Shown: positions 1 through 7,840, numbered from the stretch's first letter. The stretch is 10,585 bases of DNA from an uncultured Lactobacillus sp. (GCA_937916845.1 CALFSK010000025.1:1-10585); one strand, 5' to 3'. A program made the numbers and translations. Notes: generated by a model not told the origin, from the letters alone.

Positions 1-2182
<2,182 letters not shown>

Positions 2183-2231
2183 ATCAGGGATAAACTCCTT
2201 TCCGTGTTGCCTATTTTCTATCGCACATCGG

Positions 2232-2260
2232 AGTATACGGGAAGCATCCTAATTCGTAAA
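2232..2260 (-). promoter_or_regulatory. Promoter of the LRR/MucBP surface protein gene
   Basis: Read on the minus strand, TTTACG (2255-2260) and TATACT (2232-2237) are separated by 17 bp. The site lies between the dus terminator and the surface-protein start at 2182, so the gene appears to be transcribed on its own. Sigma-A type, judged by sequence only. Confidence 0.6.
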
Positions 2261-2275
2261 GTACCCAAATTAAGC

Positions 2276-2318
2276 AAAAAGCCACTCAAGCTGATTTTTC
2301 GTCAGTCGTTGAGTGGCT
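2276..2318 (-). terminator. Rho-independent terminator after dus
   Basis: GCCACTCAA (2281-2289) pairs with TTGAGTGGC (2309-2317). A shorter inner CTGA/TCAG pairing stacks inside. On the minus strand the stem is followed by TTTTT (2276-2280). It sits about 20 bp after the dus stop codon and separates dus from the surface-protein gene. Confidence 0.8.
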
Positions 2319-2338
2319 CGCGTTATTTTCTTAAGTGC

Positions 2339-3334
2339 TTATAAATCGCGTTCTAATTGGTCTACAATGGCCCGCACGTCATCAGTTGTCTTAGTTTGCA
2401 TTAATTCGTTACGAATTTCAGCTGCATGCCGCATCCCGCGGACGTAAATTTTAAAGAACCGTTGTAAGGGCGCGAAATGACCTTGTAAACCCAAGTCAAC
2501 AAATTGATCGTATAGGTCGACTTGGTAACGTAAAAGTTCTAATAAATCCTTAGTGGAATGTTCTTTAGGCTCTGCTTCAAAAGCGTACGGATTTTGAAAG
2601 ATACCGCGCCCAATCATGATACCATCCACACCAGGGTGTTGTTCAGTTAGCTGAATTCCCGCTTGATAGTCTAGAATGTCCCCGTTAATTTGTAATAGCG
2701 TATCCGGTGCGATGGTGTCTCGCATCTGAACCAAGTTATCGATCAGCTCATAGTGGGCTGGGACCCGACTCATTTCCATCTTAGTCCGCACGTGCACGGT
2801 CAAAACGGGCACCTGTTGTTTCAATAGGAATGGAATCCACGTCTCGTATTCTTCAACGGCGTCAAATCCTAACCGGGTCTTCACGCTGACGGGTAAATCT
2901 GCCTGACGAGCGCCTTCGATAACTTCCTTGGCCCGATCGAAATGGCGGATAAGGTCACTCCCGCTATGGTTTTTAATCACGGCCATATCTGGACAACCCA
3001 TGTTTAGATCAATCGCCTGATAACCTTGACGAGCAACTTCATGGGCGGCTTTAACGAAGTCTTCCTCCGAATTCCCCCATAGTTGCACAATTGGTTTGGG
3101 ATTTTCTTCGGGATCGACATAAAGCCGTCCCAACGTCGTAAATTTTGCTTTGGGGTGGGTAATGCTTAAAGCGTTGGTAAATTCCGTATAAAATACATCT
3201 GGTGCGGCTGCCCGCATCACGACCCGCCGAAATACGGAACCGGTGACTGCCTCCATGGGCGCTAAACTAAAAAACGGGCGGTGCGCTGCTTTTGCTTCTT
3301 TGACAACACCTTGCCAATAAGCCGACTGCGTCAT
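2339..3334 (-). CDS. dus: tRNA-dihydrouridine synthase (DUS family)
   Basis: This 331-residue FMN/NADPH-dependent enzyme reduces uridines in the tRNA D-loop in the cytoplasm. The length is normal for the family. Visible hallmarks are the N-terminal flavin-binding stretch FFSLAPMEAVTGSVFRRVV (21-39), the active-site motif NMGCPD with catalytic Cys114, VKTRLG with Lys152, TVHVRTK with His181, and the phosphate-binding GIMIGRGIFQNPYAF near 238-252. The ATG at 3334 is preceded by AGAAGGGA about 10 nt upstream. It is monocistronic, with its own promoter (3384-3413) and terminator (2276-2318). Which tRNA position it modifies cannot be read from the sequence; several DUS paralogues usually coexist in Firmicutes. 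Confidence 0.96.
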   Translation of the reverse strand: MTQSAYWQGVVKEAKAAHRPFFSLAPMEAVTGSVFRRVVMRAAAPDVFYTEFTNALSITHPKAKFTTLGRLYVDPEENPKPIVQLWGNSEEDFVKAAHEVARQGYQAIDLNMGCPDMAVIKNHSGSDLIRHFDRAKEVIEGARQADLPVSVKTRLGFDAVEEYETWIPFLLKQQVPVLTVHVRTKMEMSRVPAHYELIDNLVQMRDTIAPDTLLQINGDILDYQAGIQLTEQHPGVDGIMIGRGIFQNPYAFEAEPKEHSTKDLLELLRYQVDLYDQFVDLGLQGHFAPLQRFFKIYVRGMRHAAEIRNELMQTKTTDDVRAIVDQLERDL

Positions 3335-3383
3335 ATTATTGCCATTCCCTTCTAAAACATTTCTCTGTTAACACAATAAAACT

Positions 3384-3413
3384 ATCATAGCGATTATTGC
3401 GAGTTCTGTACAA
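3384..3413 (-). promoter_or_regulatory. Promoter of dus
   Basis: On the minus strand TTGTAC (3408-3413) and TATGAT (3384-3389) are 18 bp apart, about 50 bp upstream of the dus start. An imperfect palindrome (3436-3453, arms TTGAAACT and AGTTCAA) lies just upstream; its role is unknown. Confidence 0.55.
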
Positions 3414-3513
3414 TATTTTAATTGCCATCCCAAAATTGAAACTCAAAGTTCAAAAACAAAAGTGCTTGTCAGTCAACCGATATAACAACGTTGGGACCAA
3501 TAAATTTGTTAAT

Positions 3514-3699
3514 CTTCCCGCTTCCGGTCGTCCGTGATTTCATCTGCCGTGGCGACCGGTTCAAGCCAAGGAGCGGTCTTGAACCTCACTTGAGAGCCGA
3601 AAAAGTGCGTCTCTCAAGGTGTCGGTGGCGTAAATCGGGAAATCACCGATTAACGCCACACTCACGGCAGATTCATCACGGACAACCTCCAGCTATATA
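3514..3699 (-). repeat. Structured repeat/RNA-like element, copy A
   Basis: Copy A of a family found three times in this window. On the minus strand a closing stem of 19 bp is formed by 3675-3683 + 3663-3672 pairing with 3530-3538 + 3542-3551, interrupted by a GA/GAA internal loop. Inside lie hairpin 1 (3659-3625, arms GTGGCGT and ACGCCAC), hairpin 2 (3621-3587, loop ACGCACTTTTTCGG) and hairpin 3 (3585-3558, loop ACCGCTCCTTGG). The closing stem extends outward through a T-G pair that is a wobble only on the minus strand. The flanks keep the family TAGC (5') and GAAGCG (3') boxes. No credible ORF fits. It could be a structured RNA or a BOX-like non-autonomous mobile element. Confidence 0.75.
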
Positions 3700-3729
3700 T
3701 CAAACTTGACCAGTTTATTTTAAACCAAT

Positions 3730-3906
3730 CTTAGCGTAGCGGGTAGAACCAGCGGGCCGTTTCGGCACCGTAACCTGACGTTTTTTCCAGGTTACAGTGC
3801 GGGGCGACTTGAAAGACTCGCACTTTGAGGCTTTCAAGCGAGGCGGAAGACCGTTTTTTGTCTGTAGCCGACCCCATGGCCCACTGATTCTGCCGGCGAA
3901 GCGCCG
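3730..3906 (+). repeat. Structured repeat/RNA-like element, copy B
   Basis: Copy B lies head-to-head with copy A. The closing stem is 3742-3760 with 3876-3894, 19 positions with four non-Watson-Crick pairs, so it is the weakest of the three. Hairpin 1 is 3765-3800 (arms GTAACCTG/CAGGTTAC extended by GCAC/GTGC). Hairpin 2 is 3808-3838 (CTTGAAAG/CTTTCAAG, loop ACTCGCACTTTGAGG). Hairpin 3 is 3842-3869 (loop begins ACCG; stem partly mismatched). It shares TTAGCG on the 5' side, TGCGGGG before hairpin 2, AGCCGNCCCCAT after hairpin 3 and GAAGCG on the 3' side with copy C. The stems differ in sequence but still pair, which argues for selection on structure. Confidence 0.72.
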
Positions 3907-3948
3907 AAAAATCCTGAGTTTCTAACGAGAAGCAGTGCCATCGAAGCA

Positions 3949-3967
3949 ATTGGACTAATTCCAGCAT
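3949..3967. repeat. Near-palindrome ATTGGACTAATTCCAGCAT (copy 1 of 2)
   Basis: A 19-bp sequence that recurs at 5499-5517 with 17 of 19 bases identical. The core is a TTGGA-N5-TCCA(A/G) dyad, giving T-N11-A geometry. One copy lies on each side of the LysR gene, and each is close to a structured element. Its function is unknown. Confidence 0.6.
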
Positions 3968-4053
3968 TTTCAATCTTTAAATTGGATGATAAAAGTTGGC
4001 TACCCGTAACCCGGTCCGGTTGTCACCAACACTTTTATGATGGTATCGACCAC

Positions 4054-4087
4054 AAAAAAAGGTAACGGAAAATGCCTTCCCGTTACC
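4054..4087 (-). terminator. Terminator of the 64-aa membrane protein gene
   Basis: GGTAACGG pairs with CCGTTACC across 4061-4087, followed on the minus strand by a run of seven T (4054-4060). It lies about 30 bp past the stop at 4117, which supports the small ORF being a real transcription unit. Confidence 0.85.
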
Positions 4088-4116
4088 GCTAAAATAGCAA
4101 AATTGATTAAAATCGA

Positions 4117-4311
4117 TTATTTAAATAATAATAAAGCTAACATTAACAGTCCCACCATCAATAAGATGTTTAAGAATTCGGTCCGTAAGTTAGTTAACTT
4201 CAGCGAGCTGAATGTGACACCGGCGCCAGCATCCATATATCTGAAGAAAACCCCACTAAGTACGATACCAACCATTAAGACAACTAAAAACAATACTCCC
4301 GTCATCAACAT
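4117..4311 (-). CDS. Small two-helix membrane protein, unknown function
   Basis: A 64-residue protein with two hydrophobic helices, residues about 2-24 (LMTGVLFLVVLMVGIVLSGV) and 46-63 (FLNILLMVGLLMLALLLF), joined by a short polar loop containing RYMDAGAG and KLTNLRTEF. I do not recognise the family. The ATG at 4311 has GAGGAG 11 nt upstream and an in-frame stop shortly before it. A well-formed promoter upstream and a strong terminator directly downstream make it a self-contained unit. The opposite-strand reading (4037-4345, plus) is a shadow. Possible roles, such as a membrane-protein modulator or a small stress protein, are guesses. Confidence 0.75.
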   Translation of the reverse strand: MLMTGVLFLVVLMVGIVLSGVFFRYMDAGAGVTFSSLKLTNLRTEFLNILLMVGLLMLALLLFK

Positions 4312-4363
4312 TACAAACTCAACTCCTCATCCGGTAAAATTTTAAGCCCCTTTTCAGGCCACA

Positions 4364-4392
4364 TTTATTGTGGACCTGCCCCCCCTTTTCAA
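4364..4392 (-). promoter_or_regulatory. Promoter with overlapping palindrome, 64-aa protein gene
   Basis: On the minus strand TTGAAA (4387-4392) and AATAAA (4364-4369) are separated by 17 bp that include a run of seven G. The -10 box lies inside the dyad CCACATTTATTGTGG (4359-4373), a position where a repressor could block transcription. The spacer sequence is unusual and no experimental support is visible. Confidence 0.5.
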
Positions 4393-4456
4393 GCAAGCTT
4401 TTTCGGTTGAAAACACGGGCTTCTTAGCATTTTTTTATTAACAAAATCACGGCTAA

Positions 4457-4485
4457 TTGAGCAGAAAAATTCCGCGTGTTAAAAT
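4457..4485 (+). promoter_or_regulatory. Promoter of the LysR-type regulator gene
   Basis: TTGAGC (4457-4462) and TAAAAT (4480-4485) are 17 bp apart and end about 32 bp before the start codon. The site is divergent from the 64-aa gene promoter, with about 65 bp between the two -35 boxes. Confidence 0.6.
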
Positions 4486-4516
4486 AAGAATTAACCATAA
4501 ATGAACGGATGAAAGT

Positions 4517-5419
4517 GTGATTACGATGACCATTAATGATCTCCAAGCATTTACCATGGTGTACGATTTGCGACATATTTCTAACGCCGCCGTGGAACTC
4601 CACCTCTCACAATCTGAGCTTTCTAAACAGATGCACGCGCTGGAAACCGAATTAAATATTAAACTACTTGATACTTATAATAAACGGAACCTCAAAATCA
4701 CGCCCGCGGGTGAAGTCTTTTATCATCACGCCCAAAAGATGATTGCCGATTACGAAAAGATGCTCCAAGATTTAGCATCCAACCGACCGTCAACCTTTAA
4801 ACAACTCACAATCGGCTCAATTCCGGTCTCGGGGCAGTATACTATTGCGCAAAAAATCGGGACGTTTGGCCAACAACACTCAGAAATCGACCTTAAAGTG
4901 ATTGAAGGTGAAGGCAATCAAATCGTGACCCAATTGTTAGCAGGAAAATTGCAAGCGGCCATCATTCGAGATACCCAAACTCACCAGCTCCAACCAACGG
5001 ATTTTGTTAAACAAGCCTTACTACAAGATGAACTAATGATTATCTTACCGGTAAACCACCCGCTGGCGACAAGGCCAACGATTCGAATCAAAGACCTCGC
5101 ACATCAAAAAATTGCGACGCTCCCACCAGGTTCGGGTGTTTACGAACCCATCACCCAGCTCTTTGCACGTCAGGGCGTGACGCCCAAGTTTTTCTTTGAA
5201 AGCACCCACATTGAAACGTTGCTCAGTATGCTGGGGGAAAATAACGTCACCTTACTGTTTAAACAATCGGCGTTACCCTTTATGAATAACCAGTTCGTCA
5301 TGCGGTCATTGGCTATTCCGTTCATGAGTCAATTGACCTTTGTGTACCCGCAACGCAGTGGTAATCAACTTCTAACTAATTTAATTGACTCTTTAGTGAT
5401 TAACCGTCCCACCAATTAA
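4517..5419 (+). CDS. LysR-type transcriptional regulator (candidate regulator of lpdC)
   Basis: A protein of 300 residues, the standard LysR length. The N-terminal winged helix-turn-helix is clear (TINDLQAFTMVYDLRHISNA, then AAVELHLSQSELSKQMHALE). A linker helix and an effector-binding domain of the periplasmic-binding-protein type follow (LTIGSIPVSGQYTIA near 94-108; LMIILPVNHPLATRPTI near 173-189). Start choice: the GTG at 4517 has GGA at 7-nt spacing; the ATG at 4526 gives the more typical MTINDLQAF start, so either is possible. The gene converges on lpdC. In L. plantarum the LysR-type protein TanR controls tannin/gallate genes including lpdC, so a similar job is inferred. An inverted repeat upstream of lpdC has the expected LysR-box geometry. 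The effector is presumably gallate or a related phenolic. Confidence 0.92.
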   Translation: MITMTINDLQAFTMVYDLRHISNAAVELHLSQSELSKQMHALETELNIKLLDTYNKRNLKITPAGEVFYHHAQKMIADYEKMLQDLASNRPSTFKQLTIGSIPVSGQYTIAQKIGTFGQQHSEIDLKVIEGEGNQIVTQLLAGKLQAAIIRDTQTHQLQPTDFVKQALLQDELMIILPVNHPLATRPTIRIKDLAHQKIATLPPGSGVYEPITQLFARQGVTPKFFFESTHIETLLSMLGENNVTLLFKQSALPFMNNQFVMRSLAIPFMSQLTFVYPQRSGNQLLTNLIDSLVINRPTN

Positions 5420-5427
5420 TGAAAAAC

Positions 5428-5476
5428 AGTCAGTTACCAGATTGGAAACACTAATCTGATAACTGACTATTTTTTT
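5428..5476 (+). terminator. Terminator of the LysR gene, possibly bidirectional
   Basis: AGTCAGTTA and CAGATT pair with AATCTG and TAACTGACT (5428-5468), followed by seven T (5470-5476). On the minus strand the same hairpin is followed by GTTTTTC, so it could also stop lpdC transcripts that pass element C. Confidence 0.88.
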
Positions 5477-5498
5477 GCCTTAACTATCAAAAACTAGT

Positions 5499-5517
5499 AT
5501 TGGATTAATTCCAACAT
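5499..5517. repeat. Near-palindrome ATTGGATTAATTCCAACAT (copy 2 of 2)
   Basis: Second copy of the 19-bp sequence at 3949-3967. Here the dyad is complete (TTGGA-N5-TCCAA). It ends 3 bp before element C. Confidence 0.6.
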
Positions 5518-5520
5518 GAC

Positions 5521-5708
5521 AACCGTATTTAGCGAAGTCGGACAGGAACAATATGCTGTGTCGGCAATAACAGCCGGCGTTTTCTTAGCCGGGTGTTATT
5601 GCGGGGTGACTCAAAGACGTGGTTTATCGGCTTTGAATCAAGGTTCCAGACCGAACTTTGGCTGGAGCCGTCCCCCATAGCATATCGTTTCTGTCCGACG
5701 AAGCGGTT
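5521..5708 (+). repeat. Structured repeat/RNA-like element, copy C
   Basis: The best-preserved copy. A 24-position closing stem (5537-5560 with 5676-5699) has one mismatch and G-T pairs that are wobbles only on the plus strand, fixing the orientation. An outermost AACCG/CGGTT pair (5521-5525, 5704-5708) brackets the TTAGCG and GAAG internal-loop boxes. Hairpin 1 is 5564-5602 (GCAATAACA/TGTTATTGC, then CCGGC/GCCGG). Hairpin 2 is 5607-5640 (loop ACGTGGTTTATCGG). Hairpin 3 is 5642-5669 (loop ACCGAACTTTGG, again with a U-G pair on this strand). It fills the gap between the LysR terminator and the lpdC stop codon, ending 9 bp short of the latter, so it lies antisense in any lpdC 3' UTR. Confidence 0.8.
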
Positions 5709-5717
5709 TAAAACTGC

Positions 5718-7190
5718 TTATTCCAAATACTTCTTCCAATCCGGCACTTCTTTGAACTGGGCGCGTTCAAATTGGTCCTTCATATCGAACGGAACGGTCC
5801 CATCGATGACTAATTTTGAACTCATTCCACGGAAACGAATGGACTTGGGATCGTATTCAGGGCGTTCGGATGGGTCTAGCGGATGGTTGCGCATTCCGGG
5901 CAAGACCATTAAGTCCTGATCAGCTTGAAAACGGGTATTCATCGTCCAAATAACATCGTTCATATCAAAGATATCAACGTCTTCATCTACCAAGATAACC
6001 GTCTTTAACTCTTTAAACGCGGCAAACGCCAGTAAGGCAGCTTGACGTTGAATCCCTTCGTCAGCTTCATTTTCCTTATGAATTTGCATAATGGTCATTA
6101 ACTTCCCACCACCAGCGGGCGGATTATAAACATTCGTGACCTTACCAGGAATCGCACGGTCAACTAACTGTAAGATGCTAGCTTCGGTCGGAATTCCCGC
6201 CATGCTGACGTGTTCTTCCGAAGGGCCAATCACGCTCTGCATAATCGGATGTTTACGGTGGGTGACCGCCGTGACTTTGATCACTTGTAACGCGGGGTTC
6301 GCATCCCCATCGTACCCTGGAAATTCGGGCATTGCTTTACCCGTATGCGTATTGATGTCTTCTTGAATCCGCTCGTTTGGCATAATGTAGCCTTCCAGCG
6401 TAAATTCAGAACGTGCGATTGCCTTTTCATCAACCGTTAGACCGTCCACCAATTGAACGGCTTGCTGCCGAATTGCGCCCGCAACGCCTAATTCGTTATA
6501 CCCAAACGGCGTGGTCGGTGGCTCAAAGGTTGCCCCAATGGTGACTGCGGGGTCTAACCCAATGTTGATCGTAATGGGCATAGGTTCATTCACTTTCTCG
6601 TACTCTTCCGCAAACGCCCCAATGTGCCGACCACCAGGCATGATGTAAATGCCTAACGTATCCTTATCTTCTAAAACCATCCGGTGAATGGTCACGTCGC
6701 TCTTCGACTTATCGCGATTAGAGCCCAGTACCACGCCTACCGTAATATAAGGTCCGGCATCAACCGGGGTATTGGTCGGTGCCGCCACAAGCTTTCGAAT
6801 ATCGAAGCCCTCGTCTGTGGCTTTATAGACAACTTCCTGCACTGGAGCCGCATTTTCAGCGACCGTCACTGGCTCGATTGGGTTTGAAACGGACTCATTT
6901 AAAAACTGCCCTAACGTTTGGTAGTTGTGATGAAACATTTTGCCGACACGCCGCCGACTTGCCATCAAACCGATTAGAACCCGGGTATCCGGGAATCCCT
7001 TGACACGATTAAACATCATCGCTGGGCCTTCCTTAGTTGGCCGCTCAACGGTCCCACCCGCACCAATATAGCGGTAGACACCTGCTAGTTCAGCATCTGG
7101 ATCGACTTCAACGTCTGTCTCGTGATAACTCTGCGGATCATCCTTGATTTCATCAAGCACCCGCCGTAAATCCCATGGTTGTTCTGCCAT
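5718..7190 (-). CDS. lpdC: Gallate/protocatechuate decarboxylase, UbiD family catalytic subunit
   Basis: A 490-residue UbiD-type decarboxylase, the size of LpdC of L. plantarum, and very like it along the whole length as far as I can recall that sequence. It removes the carboxyl group of gallate or protocatechuate to give pyrogallol or catechol, using prenylated FMN made by a UbiX-type partner (LpdB). Visible signatures are the N-terminal MAEQPWDLRRVLDEIKDDP, SDVTIHRMVLEDKD (164-177, with the probable active-site Arg170), MPGGRHIGAF (184-193), and ARSEFTLEGYIMPNER (259-274) carrying the probable catalytic glutamates. The ATG at 7190 has AGGAG 8 nt upstream. It has its own promoter with a LysR-type dyad, so phenolic-inducible expression is likely. 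No lpdB, lpdD or gallate transporter gene is in the window. Confidence 0.95.
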   Translation of the reverse strand: MAEQPWDLRRVLDEIKDDPQSYHETDVEVDPDAELAGVYRYIGAGGTVERPTKEGPAMMFNRVKGFPDTRVLIGLMASRRRVGKMFHHNYQTLGQFLNESVSNPIEPVTVAENAAPVQEVVYKATDEGFDIRKLVAAPTNTPVDAGPYITVGVVLGSNRDKSKSDVTIHRMVLEDKDTLGIYIMPGGRHIGAFAEEYEKVNEPMPITINIGLDPAVTIGATFEPPTTPFGYNELGVAGAIRQQAVQLVDGLTVDEKAIARSEFTLEGYIMPNERIQEDINTHTGKAMPEFPGYDGDANPALQVIKVTAVTHRKHPIMQSVIGPSEEHVSMAGIPTEASILQLVDRAIPGKVTNVYNPPAGGGKLMTIMQIHKENEADEGIQRQAALLAFAAFKELKTVILVDEDVDIFDMNDVIWTMNTRFQADQDLMVLPGMRNHPLDPSERPEYDPKSIRFRGMSSKLVIDGTVPFDMKDQFERAQFKEVPDWKKYLE

Positions 7191-7221
7191 CAGCTCATCT
7201 CCTAATTTAGTTTACAAGTTC

Positions 7222-7250
7222 ATCATACGGCTAGACCCAGCAAGCTTCAA
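7222..7250 (-). promoter_or_regulatory. Promoter of lpdC
   Basis: On the minus strand TTGAAG (7245-7250) and TATGAT (7222-7227) are 17 bp apart. The expected transcription start is near 7215, giving a leader of about 25 nt. Confidence 0.65.
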
Positions 7251-7271
7251 TTCGAAAACGGCTCACCTATT

Positions 7272-7286
7272 ATTCGCTAATCGAAT
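7272..7286. promoter_or_regulatory. Candidate LysR-type regulator binding box upstream of lpdC
   Basis: ATTCGCTAATCGAAT is a perfect 5-bp inverted repeat around a 5-bp centre and contains T-N11-A (7273-7285). Its centre lies about 64 bp upstream of the predicted lpdC start of transcription, where LysR-type activators usually anchor. The LysR gene at 4517-5419 is the obvious partner; this pairing is inference. Confidence 0.55.
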
Positions 7287-7315
7287 ATCAGATAATTCCC
7301 CATACGCTTCAACTC

Positions 7316-7351
7316 AAAAAGGCGGCGCATGAAAATTTTCACGTAACCGCC
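7316..7351 (-). terminator. Terminator of the immunity/36-aa peptide unit
   Basis: GGCGG (7321-7325) pairs with CCGCC, with an inner TGAAAATTTTCA palindrome (7329-7340). On the minus strand five T follow (7316-7320). It lies about 45 bp past the small-peptide stop and before the lpdC promoter. Confidence 0.7.
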
Positions 7352-7395
7352 TCTTTTCTGTTTCAAGCTAACTGAACGCTGACTAGCTATAACTT

Positions 7396-7506
7396 TTATC
7401 GCATTAATTTTCGCTCACACTGCCGCGCCGCTTGATAAAGGCCTACCATAGCAGCAATCAAGCTTCCCGCCGTAACAATGGTTTGCATAATTGGTTTTAA
7501 TCGCAT
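7396..7506 (-). CDS. 36-aa cationic hydrophobic peptide, unknown
   Basis: A short ORF starting 12 nt after the stop of the immunity gene, with AGGGGTG at 7-nt spacing from its ATG. The peptide opens MRLKPIMQTIVTAGSLIAAM, continues through a hydrophobic helix to about Tyr24, and ends in a basic tail (RQCERKLMR) with one cysteine. Net charge is about +5. There is no double-glycine leader and no signal-peptidase site. The shape fits a leaderless-bacteriocin-like peptide, a type I toxin-like membrane peptide or an accessory of the immunity protein; none can be chosen from sequence. The strong ribosome site and shared terminator support translation. Confidence 0.55.
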   Translation of the reverse strand: MRLKPIMQTIVTAGSLIAAMVGLYQAARQCERKLMR

Positions 7507-7518
7507 TGCGTTCACCCC

Positions 7519-7809
7519 TTAAAACTGTGACGGATCCGTGACAATCTCATTATCCGCCCGTCGGCCAAGTGCCATCAACTGACTAACAAGCAAATTTTGG
7601 GTCGCCGTCAGTCGTAACTGCTTTGAAAAAATCGTATACGTAATGTAATTCGCTAAACGGCTAATCAAAGGTTCGTCGATTTGTGATTGTCCCGTCAAAT
7701 CGTGTTCACCTAAAAATAGCGCCTGGCGAATCTCTTGAAAGCCGTGTGCGTCAACCGTTGCCAACGTTTCAGCTAATGCTCGCATAATCCCCCGTGCTTC
7801 GCAACTCAT
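7519..7809 (-). CDS. Enterocin A-type bacteriocin immunity protein
   Basis: A cytoplasmic four-helix protein of 96 residues. The C-terminal two thirds carry the family pattern: LISRLANYITYTIFSKQLRL, then TATQNLLVSQLMALGRRA, ending in SQF, closely paralleling enterocin A immunity protein (PF08951 type) as I recall it. Such proteins protect against pediocin-like bacteriocins by binding the mannose-PTS receptor-bacteriocin complex. The ATG at 7809 is chosen because AGAGGGG lies 11 nt upstream; a GTG at 7821 would overlap that ribosome site. No pediocin-like precursor (YGNGV motif, double-glycine leader) is in the window, so it may be an orphan immunity gene or may protect against the 36-aa product downstream. 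Confidence 0.85.
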   Translation of the reverse strand: MSCEARGIMRALAETLATVDAHGFQEIRQALFLGEHDLTGQSQIDEPLISRLANYITYTIFSKQLRLTATQNLLVSQLMALGRRADNEIVTDPSQF

Positions 7810-7840
7810 TCTTGTTGCCACCCCTCTTGGTTCAATTTTC

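Noticed and set aside
3491..3709. 72-codon plus-strand ORF
   Set aside because: It covers structured element A and reads through its hairpins; no ribosome site or recognisable protein features.
3514..3906. RNase P RNA, tmRNA, T-box, ROOL or GOLLD RNA for the structured region
   Set aside because: None of the usual signature sequences is seen, and the repeated unit of about 185 nt is far too short for ROOL or GOLLD.
3731..3973. 80-codon minus-strand ORF
   Set aside because: It lies across structured element B, its sequence follows the palindromes, it has no convincing ribosome site and no protein-like pattern.
4037..4345. 102-codon plus-strand ORF
   Set aside because: Antisense to the 64-aa membrane protein and its terminator; Asn/Lys/Thr/Ile-rich as expected of an antisense shadow of hydrophobic codons.
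5593..5919. 108-codon plus-strand ORF
   Set aside because: It spans element C and the antisense of the lpdC 3' end, so it is a shadow reading.
7810..7821. GTG at 7821 as start of the immunity gene
   Set aside because: It overlaps the AGAGGGG ribosome site; the ATG at 7809 lies at a workable distance from it.
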